This document shows, in pieces, positions 1 through 7,201 of a stretch of 23,048 bases of DNA (the stretch's first letter is position 1; the number at the start of each line of letters is the position of its first letter). This DNA is from an uncultured Lachnospiraceae bacterium (GTDB taxonomy: Bacteria; Bacillota_A; Clostridia; Lachnospirales; Lachnospiraceae), in contig CADBNA010000370.1 of the NCBI GenBank assembly GCA_902795835.1, positions 1 through 23,048 of the forward strand. Reading direction: 5' to 3'. The translations under genes were made by a program, and so were the position numbers. The notes below the pieces were generated by a model, which did not search any database, had not been told where the DNA came from, and was given only the letters and a program-made list of their open reading frames with translations.

Positions 1-1
1 A

Positions 2-1288
2 AAATCAAAAGCGCTCCATGAGGAGACAAAGAAGTATCTGGTAGACGGTGTGGGAAGCTTTTTCCACATCACATCTTACGGCGAGTACCCCATAGCCATC
101 ACCCATGCAAAAGGCAGCCGCCTGTACGACGTGGACGGCAACGAGTACATTGATTACGTACTGGGTTTCGGCCCGATGCTCTGCGGCCACTGCAATCCGA
201 CTGTCGATGCTGCTGTAAAAGCGCAGATCGACAAGGGCACGCATTTTTCGGCTCCGACAGAGGATCTCCTGAAGCTGTCTAAAAAACTGACGGAAATCAT
301 CCCGTCAGCCGAGAGCGTGACTTTCCAGAATTCCGGTACAGAGGTTGTCATGACAGCCATGCGGCTGGCACGCGCCTATACCGGCAGATACAAGATCATC
401 AAATTTGAGGGACAGTATCACGGCTGGTCTGACGAAGAGAAGATCAGCATCGATGCGAAGAGCATCGAGGAAATGGGCGACCGCGAGCACCCGAACAAAA
501 TCATCCACACAAAAGGTCAGAGACTGACCTCTGCGGATGACCTGATCGTGCTTCCGTGGAATGACCTGGATATTCTGGAGCGCTATCTGAAGGAACAGGC
601 TGATGAGATTGCAGCCGTCCTGATGGAGCCGGTGATGTTCGATTCCGGCCCGATCCTTCCGAAGCCGGGCTATCTGGCAGGCGTACGCGCCCTGACGGAA
701 AAATACAATGTCCTGCTGATCTTTGACGAGGTCATTACCGGGTTCCGTCTGGGACTGGGCGGCGCACAGGGATACTATGGCGTGACGCCGGATATCTCCA
801 CTTTCGCAAAGGCTGTGTCCAACGGATATCCGTTCGGCGTGGTGGCCGGCAAGTATGAGATCATGAACTGTGGCATCCATTCCTCCGGCACCTTCAATGG
901 CAATCCGGTCGGGACAGCGGCGGCGCTGGCTGTGATCGAAGAGCTGTCCAAACCCGGAACCTACGAGAGAATGGAGCATCTGGGGCAGATGCTGGAGGAT
1001 GGTTTCCGCGAGCTCGGAAAGAAATTCGGCATCAAGATCTATGCCCGCCATATGGCATCCATCTTTATCCTGTTCTTCGGTTTCGAAGAAGACACGGATG
1101 ATTTCCGTGACTGGCTCGGAAAGGCGGACATTCCGTTCTACCGGGAATTTTCGAAGAGAATGGAAGAGTACGGCGTCCGCCTCACTGACAAGAGAGGCAG
1201 AGAGTATCTGTCCGTACAGCACACAGAGGAGGATATCCGCAGGACACTGGAAGTGGCGGAGGTGGTGCTCAGTGAGCTCGTATCTTGA
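2..1288 (+). CDS. Class III aminotransferase, glutamate-1-semialdehyde aminomutase-like (5' end outside window)
   Basis: PLP-dependent fold-type I enzyme of the class III aminotransferase / glutamate-1-semialdehyde 2,1-aminomutase group. The frame is open from base 2, and the residues before the GTG at 50 (KSKALHEETKKYLVDGVGS) resemble the usual N-terminus of this family. The gene therefore begins upstream and the GTG is not its start. Counting from base 50, the PLP-phosphate contact region NSGTE is at about 94-98, the ring-binding Asp lies in IFDEVITGFR (Asp226), and the Schiff-base Lys in FAKAVSNG is Lys254. Heme biosynthesis genes are not next to it. It overlaps a small gene and is followed by a nitrilase-like amidase, so an amino-acid or amine-metabolising aminotransferase is as likely as true HemL. 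The family call is secure; the substrate is unknown. Confidence 0.9.
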   Translation, partial: KSKALHEETKKYLVDGVGSFFHITSYGEYPIAITHAKGSRLYDVDGNEYIDYVLGFGPMLCGHCNPTVDAAVKAQIDKGTHFSAPTEDLLKLSKKLTEIIPSAESVTFQNSGTEVVMTAMRLARAYTGRYKIIKFEGQYHGWSDEEKISIDAKSIEEMGDREHPNKIIHTKGQRLTSADDLIVLPWNDLDILERYLKEQADEIAAVLMEPVMFDSGPILPKPGYLAGVRALTEKYNVLLIFDEVITGFRLGLGGAQGYYGVTPDISTFAKAVSNGYPFGVVAGKYEIMNCGIHSSGTFNGNPVGTAAALAVIEELSKPGTYERMEHLGQMLEDGFRELGKKFGIKIYARHMASIFILFFGFEEDTDDFRDWLGKADIPFYREFSKRMEEYGVRLTDKRGREYLSVQHTEEDIRRTLEVAEVVLSELVS

Positions 1289-1577
1289 CTGGATCAGACG
1301 GAGACAACAGGAAGACCTGCCGGACCAGGTGACCGACAACGAGTATCTGGAAAAACTGCGAAACGCTGAAGGCGAGGAATTTGAAGACGCGGTACGGGTG
1401 CACACCGGCCGTCTCGGAAAGTATGTGCTGTACTCCCAGGACAGGGAAGAGCATGCGTCGCAGCGCTACGCAGGTATTCAGATGCGCCGGAAAAAACAGC
1501 GGGAGAGAGAAAAAAAGCGCAGAGCAGAGGAAAGAAAACGCAGGGCAGAGGAACACGGCGCCGGGCACGGGCAGTGA
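1272..1577 (+). CDS. Small highly charged hypothetical protein (101 aa), translationally coupled
   Basis: I do not recognise this protein. The GTG at 1272 is chosen because a perfect GGAGG (1258-1262) sits 9 bases upstream, inside the end of the aminotransferase gene. The two genes overlap by 17 bases in different frames, which suggests translational coupling. The first two thirds (SSYLDWIRRRQQ... to GRLGKYVLYSQ) look like a small folded acidic/mixed segment. From about residue 68 the chain becomes a run of Arg, Lys, Glu and Gln typical of a single long charged helix, and it ends in a short Gly/His-rich tail. There is no signal peptide or membrane segment. A long overlapping frame starts further upstream, but its N-terminal part is only the aminotransferase read out of frame. 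Function is unknown; it could be an accessory or nucleic-acid-binding protein. Confidence 0.6.
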   Translation: MSSYLDWIRRRQQEDLPDQVTDNEYLEKLRNAEGEEFEDAVRVHTGRLGKYVLYSQDREEHASQRYAGIQMRRKKQREREKKRRAEERKRRAEEHGAGHGQ

Positions 1578-1594
1578 AGCCGCGCAGCCCGGCG

Positions 1595-1617
1595 CAAGTC
1601 CGGCTGAGCCGGACTTG
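1595..1617. repeat. Perfect 10-bp stem hairpin between genes
   Basis: CAAGTCCGGC, the loop TGA, then GCCGGACTTG form a perfect inverted repeat in the 85-base gap between the small charged gene and the nitrilase-like gene. There is no T-run after it, so it is not a standard intrinsic terminator. An mRNA-processing or stabilising hairpin is more likely. Confidence 0.6.
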
Positions 1618-1662
1618 AATGGATCAGGTATGTGTGAAACGCAATTTTAGACGGGAGTCAAC

Positions 1663-2553
1663 ATGAGCAAAGACATTCTGACAGTATCAGTCGTCAATTT
1701 CCGTCTGCATGAAGACGGCTATGAGAGAAACCTGGATCATATAGAGGGCTATGCCGAGGCCGCATCCAGAAGAGGAGCGGATCTCATCGTATTTCCCGAG
1801 ATGTGTGCGACAGGCTATGATATGTTTGAGGATCCGGCGGTTACGCCGCGGGAAAAATATGAACTGGCAGGCCTTGTAAAGGAAAAACTCATAGAACATG
1901 TGGCACCGATTACGGAAAAATACGGCAGTTATGTCGTGGTCGGGGCCCCGGAGCAGGCTGAAGACGGATGTTCACTTTACAATGCGGCCATTGCGGTCTT
2001 TCCTGACGGCCATACCGAATCCTATCATAAAATTCATCCATATGGCGGTGAAAACACCTGGTGCATAAAAGGAAAGGAGCCCTATATGATTCCTACCGGT
2101 TGGGGGCCGGTAGGTGTCAGTATCTGTTACGATACCTATATGTTCCCGGAGCTGATCCGGTACTACGCGAAAAAAGGCGCGCGGCTGGTTCTCAATATAA
2201 CAGCCGAACTGGAGGACATCCGGTATCCGGGAGGGCGCGATGTCTTTACGCAGTATTACGGGCAGACACTCGGGTATCATGTGATGAGCAACGGCATCTT
2301 TCTGGCCAGTGCCAATCTCACCGGATTCGACCGGCAGACCTACTTCGCGGGAGGCAGCGTCATCCTCGGACCAAAGATGTCACCTTTCGGTGAAACGGTA
2401 TGCGGGGTATACGGAGGCGGAAAGGATATCACAGAACCGGGTATTTACCTGTCTGCGATTGACTTGTCCATTGCGAACAGGCAGATCTTTTCGGGAGGCA
2501 AAAAGGGTGAAGCGCCGGATTTCCGGGACGACTTGTACCGGAGCTGGAATTAA
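1663..2553 (+). CDS. Nitrilase-superfamily carbon-nitrogen hydrolase
   Basis: Cytoplasmic amidase-type enzyme of the nitrilase superfamily (296 aa, normal length). All three catalytic residues are visible: Glu46 in VFPEMCATGYD, Lys123 in YHKIHPYGGE and Cys155 in GVSICYDTYMFPEL. These hydrolyse an amide or carbamoyl C-N bond through a thioester with Cys155. The ATG at 1663 follows GGGAG with a short spacer. It is likely co-transcribed with the aminotransferase and the small charged protein upstream, because there is no clear terminator between them. Together they may process an amine or amide compound. The exact substrate (N-carbamoyl, omega-amide or polyamine derivative) cannot be read from the sequence. 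Confidence 0.9.
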   Translation: MSKDILTVSVVNFRLHEDGYERNLDHIEGYAEAASRRGADLIVFPEMCATGYDMFEDPAVTPREKYELAGLVKEKLIEHVAPITEKYGSYVVVGAPEQAEDGCSLYNAAIAVFPDGHTESYHKIHPYGGENTWCIKGKEPYMIPTGWGPVGVSICYDTYMFPELIRYYAKKGARLVLNITAELEDIRYPGGRDVFTQYYGQTLGYHVMSNGIFLASANLTGFDRQTYFAGGSVILGPKMSPFGETVCGVYGGGKDITEPGIYLSAIDLSIANRQIFSGGKKGEAPDFRDDLYRSWN

Positions 2554-2596
2554 TATCCGGCCTTAGACAATTAAAAAGCAAAACTATATGAAAGTC

Positions 2597-2619
2597 GCGG
2601 GGAGTCATTGACTCCCCGC
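2597..2619. terminator. GC-rich hairpin between convergent genes
   Basis: GCGGGGAGTCA and its exact complement TGACTCCCCGC are separated by one base. The hairpin sits between the stop of the nitrilase-like gene (plus strand) and the stop of the L,D-transpeptidase gene (minus strand). T-runs on either side are weak (TTCGC on plus; TTTC...TTTTGC on minus), so it is probably a shared but non-ideal terminator. Confidence 0.6.
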
Positions 2620-2650
2620 TTCGCTGATTCCCGGCCCCGCTGACACTGGT

Positions 2651-4141
2651 TTATTTATAGATCAGAAGCGGCGTCCCGGCGGAAATATTCTCATAAATAG
2701 TCCTGGCCACGTCCGTGGGCAGATTGATGCATCCGTGCGAGCCGTCCGTCAGGTAAATGCTGCCGCCAAAGCTGCCGCGCCAGGAGGCGTCGTGCATGCC
2801 CTGTCCCTCATAAAACGGCATCCAGTATTGTACCTTCGTCTCGTAATTGCCATCGGCCTGCTCGCCGCGCAGAATGGACGGACTTTCCTTATATGCCAGC
2901 GGAAAAGCACCGGCCTGCGTTTCATGCTTCTGGTCCGGGGTTCCGGACACGAAATCAGACTCGATTACCAGCTGATAATCTTTGTAAAACCAGAGATGCT
3001 GGCTGGTCAGGTCAATATCCACATAGGTGCCGCACAGATCATCCCTGCCGTTTCGCTTCAGATAGTAGGGATTGCCCCAGTCATTAGCCTGGAGATAGAG
3101 AGGCTCCCTGGTAACAGGTTCTTTTGCGAGAAGCTCCTCTGACAGCAGAGCCAGTTCCTGATCCTGCAGGATGACATAGCCATATCCGTTCTGGTCCCCG
3201 GGGATGGTGACAGTCCTGCCGGTTGACGAGGTAAACGTGCGGTCATGATAGAGGGTATTGTATCTTGCAGCCAGATCCCCGACCCAGGCTGCTGCCTTAT
3301 CCGTATCCAGCGTCACCCGGAGACTGTCGTCAATCAGAAGCCAGTCTTTTATCACATCATAGCCAAGAGTTTCCGTCTCATTGCCGAAGGTATAGACAAC
3401 AGACATATCCTTCCATGTTTCACGGACCACTTCCTTGTTGCGGCTCAGGCAGTCTGCCTCCAGTTCTTCGATGATGTCGGCGGGTTCCGGAGAACAGTAC
3501 ACTTCGGGAGTCAGTGTAACCGTGATATAAGACGGAAAAGGACTTTCCTTTACGGCTTCATCCAGGGTGTTTTTTACCAGACTCTGCATCGCCGCATCAT
3601 CGATCTCATCGCCGCGGCTGCCCGGCACGACATAGTATCGCTGCGTCTCTTCGTTGAAAGCAACAGAGGGGTCAACGGTTCCGGTTCGCGGGACAGACAG
3701 ATTTTCTGTCTTCACGCGATCCTGCAGGGTCTGTTCCTCATAGGAAAAGGCCGTTGCAATCGTAAAAGCGTCTCCTTCCCGCAGAGCGTGCCAGATGGAA
3801 GACGGAGATGCATGCTGGCCTGCAAACAGATCTTCCAGCTGCTTCAGAAGGGGCTCTTTTTCAAAAATGTAGCCGAACTGGCTGAGCACCCCGTCCAGTA
3901 CATCAACGGATCCCTCACAGATCAGGACGGGCACGTCCCTGTCTCTGTATTCCTGCGCGATCCGCTCTGCCACCTGCTCCGGAGTCCTGCCGGAGATATC
4001 CTCCCCGTTCAGGGTGGTGCCTTTCAGAAAGACAGGGAGATTCTGGTAATATCGATACGTATACCAGGCCCCCCCGCCTGCCATGGCCAGCAGTATGACT
4101 GTCGTCACAAGGACGGTGATCAGTATCTTTTTTTTGCTCAT
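2651..4141 (-). CDS. Membrane-anchored L,D-transpeptidase (YkuD) with peptidoglycan-binding region
   Basis: Cell-wall enzyme expected to form 3-3 cross-links or attach partners to peptidoglycan outside the membrane. Residues 1-8 are basic and are followed by one hydrophobic segment (about 7-30), an N-terminal anchor. The middle (about 40-370) resembles the repeated putative peptidoglycan-binding region usually fused to YkuD domains in Firmicutes, with the GTTLNGEDISGRTPEQV entry motif. The C-terminal YkuD catalytic domain (about 375-496) ends with SHGCINLP. Cys471 is the nucleophile, with His469 beside it and an upstream conserved His in GMHDASW. Length (496 aa) is normal. Its ATG overlaps the TGA of the transporter gene upstream (ATGA), so the two are translated from one message. 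Confidence 0.92.
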   Translation of the reverse strand: MSKKKILITVLVTTVILLAMAGGGAWYTYRYYQNLPVFLKGTTLNGEDISGRTPEQVAERIAQEYRDRDVPVLICEGSVDVLDGVLSQFGYIFEKEPLLKQLEDLFAGQHASPSSIWHALREGDAFTIATAFSYEEQTLQDRVKTENLSVPRTGTVDPSVAFNEETQRYYVVPGSRGDEIDDAAMQSLVKNTLDEAVKESPFPSYITVTLTPEVYCSPEPADIIEELEADCLSRNKEVVRETWKDMSVVYTFGNETETLGYDVIKDWLLIDDSLRVTLDTDKAAAWVGDLAARYNTLYHDRTFTSSTGRTVTIPGDQNGYGYVILQDQELALLSEELLAKEPVTREPLYLQANDWGNPYYLKRNGRDDLCGTYVDIDLTSQHLWFYKDYQLVIESDFVSGTPDQKHETQAGAFPLAYKESPSILRGEQADGNYETKVQYWMPFYEGQGMHDASWRGSFGGSIYLTDGSHGCINLPTDVARTIYENISAGTPLLIYK

Positions 4142-6300
4142 TTGCTGCCTTTCTTTTCTTTTGCCTTCGCATTTTTGGCCGCAGATTCTGTATCCTTGGT
4201 GTCTTTTCCTTTTGAGGGCTGTTTCTTGGGCGCTTTCTTTTTGTCAGACTTGTCTTTTATCTTTTCTTCTTTGCCATCTTTTGTTTTATCTTTTCCGGCT
4301 TTATCCCGACCGGTTTTTTCTTTGTTTTTACCGGTTATGGCAGGAACACGTTCCTGTATCGGCAGCGGCTGTGACATATTCTGCTCCGCCGCAGATCCGG
4401 GGATGCCAGAGACAGCTGCAGGCCCGGAGATGCCTATGTCAGAACTCTGGGCAGCCTGAGCTGTGGATGCCTTTTCCATATCCTCCGGGACATCGTCCAT
4501 CGGTACGGCATCGAGCAGGGCAAACAGGCGGTTGTAATTGGCCTTAAATGTATCAAGATATTCCTTGTTGTCAGAATGATGCAGGTTGTGAAGATACAGA
4601 TGTTCTTTGCCGTTGACAGCGGGATCAAAACGGCCCAGCATATACACGGCCAGGTCAGAGTACTGATCCGAGATTCGCTCCAGATGAAGCAGGATATTCT
4701 GGAACTCGATTCCGTTCTGCGCGTCACAGTGCTGATGTGTCATGCGGTAGATATGACGCGAGCGGAGCTGTTCAATGATCTCATCAATGACTTCTTCCAG
4801 CGGCTCTACCTTGCGGGCAATGGCAATGCTGCTTGCCGAGTACGCTTCCGTCGACAGAGCCATGATTTCCTGAATGGCGCCGATCACGACCTGCAGCTCG
4901 GCCATTCCGGATGGTGTAAATACATGATGATTCTCATGCAGGTTTGTGATGTTCTCATGAATATTGACGGCCAGATCCCCGATCCGCTCAAAACAGGTCA
5001 GGGCTTTGATCTGGAAACTCAGGTTGCGCATATCGGAGTCCAGCGTGACATGCGGGGAAATCGCGACCAGGTACTGGTTGGAAGCGTCTGCCATCCTGTC
5101 CAGAAGATCCTCCCGCTGCAGAATCCGTTCGGCCCGGGCAGTCTCATAGGACTGCAGCTGCTGATGACAGGCCGTAAAGTTGTGCGTGGCCACCTCTGCC
5201 ATATGTCCGATCAGATGCTCTGCTTCATCCAGAGCCAGGGCAGGATTGGAAACCAGCCGCATATCCAGCTCCCGCAGGTTCCGTTCGATTTCGGCATCCT
5301 CGGAGGTATCCGCGCGGTCGGGAGCCAGCCGCTCCGCAATCTTTGCAAAAACGCCGGACAGGGGCAGAAGCAGAATGGCAGGAACCAGACGGAATAAGCC
5401 GTGCACATTTGCCACGCCTCCGGAATTCAGGACTCTGAACCAGATACTGTCCGTGATGATTCCTGTCTTTCGGAGAATGCCGATAACTGTAAACAGCAAT
5501 GTGGCAGCCACCACATTGTAGATGATATGCACCAGACAGGTCCGGACCTGCTCCGGCTTTGCACCGATGCGGCAGACCAGATAGGTCGTGATACAGTCCC
5601 CGATATTTACACCGATGATGACGGCAAATACCCCGCAGAACGTGATGCCGACAGAACTGGCAACCGACTGCAGGATACCGACTACGGCAGACGAACTCTG
5701 AATGACTCCCGTGACCGCCGCACCTGCCAGAAAACCGAGCAGATAGTTACCCTCAAAGCGGGTCAGCAGTCCGGAAAGGGTCTCTCCCATGGTGCTTACG
5801 GCACTGCTCATATTCATCAGGCCGACAAACAGAATGCCGAATCCCATGAGGATCGATCCGGCAACACTGGCAGGTCGGGTGCCGACAAACATGATGAGAA
5901 CCATGCCGATGACCAGGGCAAACGGCGCCAGATTGTCTGATTTAAAAAAGTACAGGAAGCTTCCCGCACCTGCCTGTACATCCATCAGACGAATGATCTG
6001 CGCGGTAATGGCCGTACCGACGTTGGCGCCCAGAACTATGCCGATGGACTGCCGGAAAGTCAGAAATCCTGCCCCTACCAGACCAACTGTAAGGACAATC
6101 GTAGCAGTAGAACTCTGAATCATGCACGTTACCAGAAGTCCAAGTAAAAAGCCCATCACAGGACGGTTCGTCACACGGGCCAGCGCTGCCTTCATGGCTC
6201 CGCCGGATGTGCTTTTCAGGCCGTCTCCCATGATGCGCATGCCATAGAGAAACAGAGCCAGGCCGCCCAGCAGAGATACGATTCTGTAAAAAATGTCCAA
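4138..6300 (-). CDS. Na+/Pi-cotransporter family protein with PhoU-like C-terminus and Lys-rich tail
   Basis: Inner-membrane sodium/phosphate symporter-type protein of the NptA/YjbB group (720 aa). The two inverted halves carry the family's QSS motifs: QSSTATIVLTVGLVGAG in the first repeat with GANVGTAITAQ, and QSSSAVVGILQSVASS in the second with GVNIGDCITTY. About residues 350-580 form a helical PhoU-like cytoplasmic region, typical of the long family members. The last 65 or so residues are an unusual Lys/Asp/Glu-rich tail of low complexity. The start is TTG (6300), chosen because GGAGG (6308-6312 on the complement) is 7 bases away and the hydrophobic N-terminus begins there. A sigma-A-type promoter lies upstream. 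It shares a message with the L,D-transpeptidase. Phosphate uptake is likely but not proven; some members export phosphate or act in regulation. Confidence 0.9.
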   Translation of the reverse strand: MDIFYRIVSLLGGLALFLYGMRIMGDGLKSTSGGAMKAALARVTNRPVMGFLLGLLVTCMIQSSTATIVLTVGLVGAGFLTFRQSIGIVLGANVGTAITAQIIRLMDVQAGAGSFLYFFKSDNLAPFALVIGMVLIMFVGTRPASVAGSILMGFGILFVGLMNMSSAVSTMGETLSGLLTRFEGNYLLGFLAGAAVTGVIQSSSAVVGILQSVASSVGITFCGVFAVIIGVNIGDCITTYLVCRIGAKPEQVRTCLVHIIYNVVAATLLFTVIGILRKTGIITDSIWFRVLNSGGVANVHGLFRLVPAILLLPLSGVFAKIAERLAPDRADTSEDAEIERNLRELDMRLVSNPALALDEAEHLIGHMAEVATHNFTACHQQLQSYETARAERILQREDLLDRMADASNQYLVAISPHVTLDSDMRNLSFQIKALTCFERIGDLAVNIHENITNLHENHHVFTPSGMAELQVVIGAIQEIMALSTEAYSASSIAIARKVEPLEEVIDEIIEQLRSRHIYRMTHQHCDAQNGIEFQNILLHLERISDQYSDLAVYMLGRFDPAVNGKEHLYLHNLHHSDNKEYLDTFKANYNRLFALLDAVPMDDVPEDMEKASTAQAAQSSDIGISGPAAVSGIPGSAAEQNMSQPLPIQERVPAITGKNKEKTGRDKAGKDKTKDGKEEKIKDKSDKKKAPKKQPSKGKDTKDTESAAKNAKAKEKKGSK

Positions 6301-6363
6301 AATTATTCCTCCGTGTTGCTAATGGAATTCAGCTGCCATAAGGCAGCTGCCTGAGACGCTTTC

Positions 6364-6392
6364 ATAGTACAATGGATGCGTTATCTGCGCAA
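6364..6392 (-). promoter_or_regulatory. Sigma-A-type promoter for the transporter/L,D-transpeptidase operon
   Basis: On the minus strand, TTGCGC (6387-6392) and TACTAT (6364-6369) are separated by exactly 17 bases. They lie about 60 bases upstream of the TTG start with its GGAGG site. Confidence 0.6.
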
Positions 6393-6444
6393 GTGACGGA
6401 AGTGCCGAAATTATACCCGGATTTTCAGAAAAATCCTATGTCTC

Positions 6445-6480
6445 CGTAAAAAACAAAGCGGACGGCAGTCCCCGTCCGCT
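6445..6480 (-). terminator. Intrinsic terminator after the SH3 peptide gene
   Basis: On the minus strand, AGCGGACGG, a 6-base loop and CCGTCCGCT form a perfect 9-bp stem. It is followed by TTGTTTTTT, the expected U-tract. It closes the short double-glycine peptide gene and separates it from the transporter promoter. Confidence 0.85.
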
Positions 6481-6540
6481 AATGCTGTGTGTATCAGTAA
6501 GAGTCAGTTTTTTTGTCTCATTAAGGAGCTGGAGTACTCC

Positions 6541-6840
6541 TTAACCGGCCAGATACGAACTGTTCACGTAACCGGTGGTATTTGTCTTTGGTGAATAAAC
6601 CATTGCGTAGGTTCTTCCGTCATATCCATTTGTAAAACCGCCTACCAGCTGTACTCTGTCTCCGTTGTACAGTTCGGCTCCGCGAATCTCGTTGCCGTAA
6701 TCATATGTCGGAGCCGTCCGCATAGCAAGATATCCGCTGGCCAGGTTGCTGACCGTATACCAATAGCCATATCCGACAGCGTTTCCGCCGGAAACTTCAG
6801 AAACTTCTTCATCATTGATTTTTTTGATTTCGTCTGCCAT
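6541..6840 (-). CDS. Double-glycine-leader peptide with SH3-like domain
   Basis: Small predicted exported protein (99 aa). Residues 1-19 look like a bacteriocin-type leader: acidic and amphipathic, with EEVSEVSGG ending in Gly18-Gly19, the cut site of peptidase-containing ABC exporters. The 80-residue cargo begins NAVGYGYWY and matches the pattern of a bacterial SH3 (SH3b) domain: YLAMRTAPTYDYGNEI, then GDRVQLVGGF, then YAMVYSPKTNTTGYVNSSYLAG. There are no cysteines and no membrane segment. AGGAGA precedes the ATG, and the gene has its own promoter and terminator, so it is a single-gene unit. No exporter or immunity gene is in the window. It could be a secreted cell-wall-binding peptide or a bacteriocin-like molecule; no function is established from the sequence alone. 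Confidence 0.75.
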   Translation of the reverse strand: MADEIKKINDEEVSEVSGGNAVGYGYWYTVSNLASGYLAMRTAPTYDYGNEIRGAELYNGDRVQLVGGFTNGYDGRTYAMVYSPKTNTTGYVNSSYLAG

Positions 6841-6888
6841 GATATTCTCCTTTTCTTTTGCGCTTTTTCAAAATATTTCCCCTGCTGC

Positions 6889-6915
6889 ATTATAAATATA
6901 CACTATTTGGGACAA
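6889..6915 (-). promoter_or_regulatory. Promoter of the double-glycine SH3 peptide gene
   Basis: On the minus strand, a consensus TATAAT (6889-6894) lies about 50 bases upstream of the ATG. The best -35 is TTGTCC (6910-6915) with a short 15-base spacer. The region is very A/T rich compared with the surroundings. Confidence 0.55.
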
Positions 6916-6925
6916 AAGGTCTACT

Positions 6926-7201
6926 TTAAATCCCGGTATTCTCCCTTGCGTTCGCGCCCATGTCTTTCAGCAGCTTCTTTTCTTCATACATCAGGGCATC
7001 TGCCCGCTCAAATGCATCATGAAAGCTGCTGTCCAGACCGGGTTTGTAGTCAGAAAGACCGCCCGAAATAACAACCTCATTTGTTCGAATATGCTCAACC
7101 GAGCGATCATGCAGTTCCAGAACCAGTTCTTTCCTGTTGAGATAATCGCGCCCGCGGAGGACTACTGCGAACTCATCATCCAAACCAGGCCTCGGCGTCA
7201 C
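6926..7201 (-). pseudogene. Truncated GGDEF (diguanylate cyclase) domain remnant
   Basis: The 91-codon frame reads as the C-terminal part of a GGDEF domain: LDDEFAVVLRGRDYLNRKEL, then VVISGGLSDY, then FERADALMYEEKKLLKDMG. This pattern is characteristic of the last 80 or so residues of diguanylate cyclases. The active-site GG[D/E]EF has become GLDDEF, and everything upstream of it (substrate pocket, sensory region) is missing. The fragment starts inside the last codons of the serine carboxypeptidase gene in another frame, and the carboxypeptidase stop codon lies in the DNA encoding LDDEF. I see no ribosome binding site of its own. This is decayed DNA left by a deletion or recombination that joined the two genes. 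It could still be translated by read-in, but it cannot be an active cyclase. Confidence 0.75.

Noticed and set aside
305..1405. Long minus-strand frame (366 codons) across the aminotransferase
   Set aside because: It is the complement of a well-supported gene, has no ribosome site and no recognisable protein pattern.
3245..4459. 404-codon plus-strand frame opposite the L,D-transpeptidase and transporter tail
   Set aside because: It is antisense to two clear genes. Its Phe/Leu-rich end is just the complement of the transporter's lysine-rich tail.
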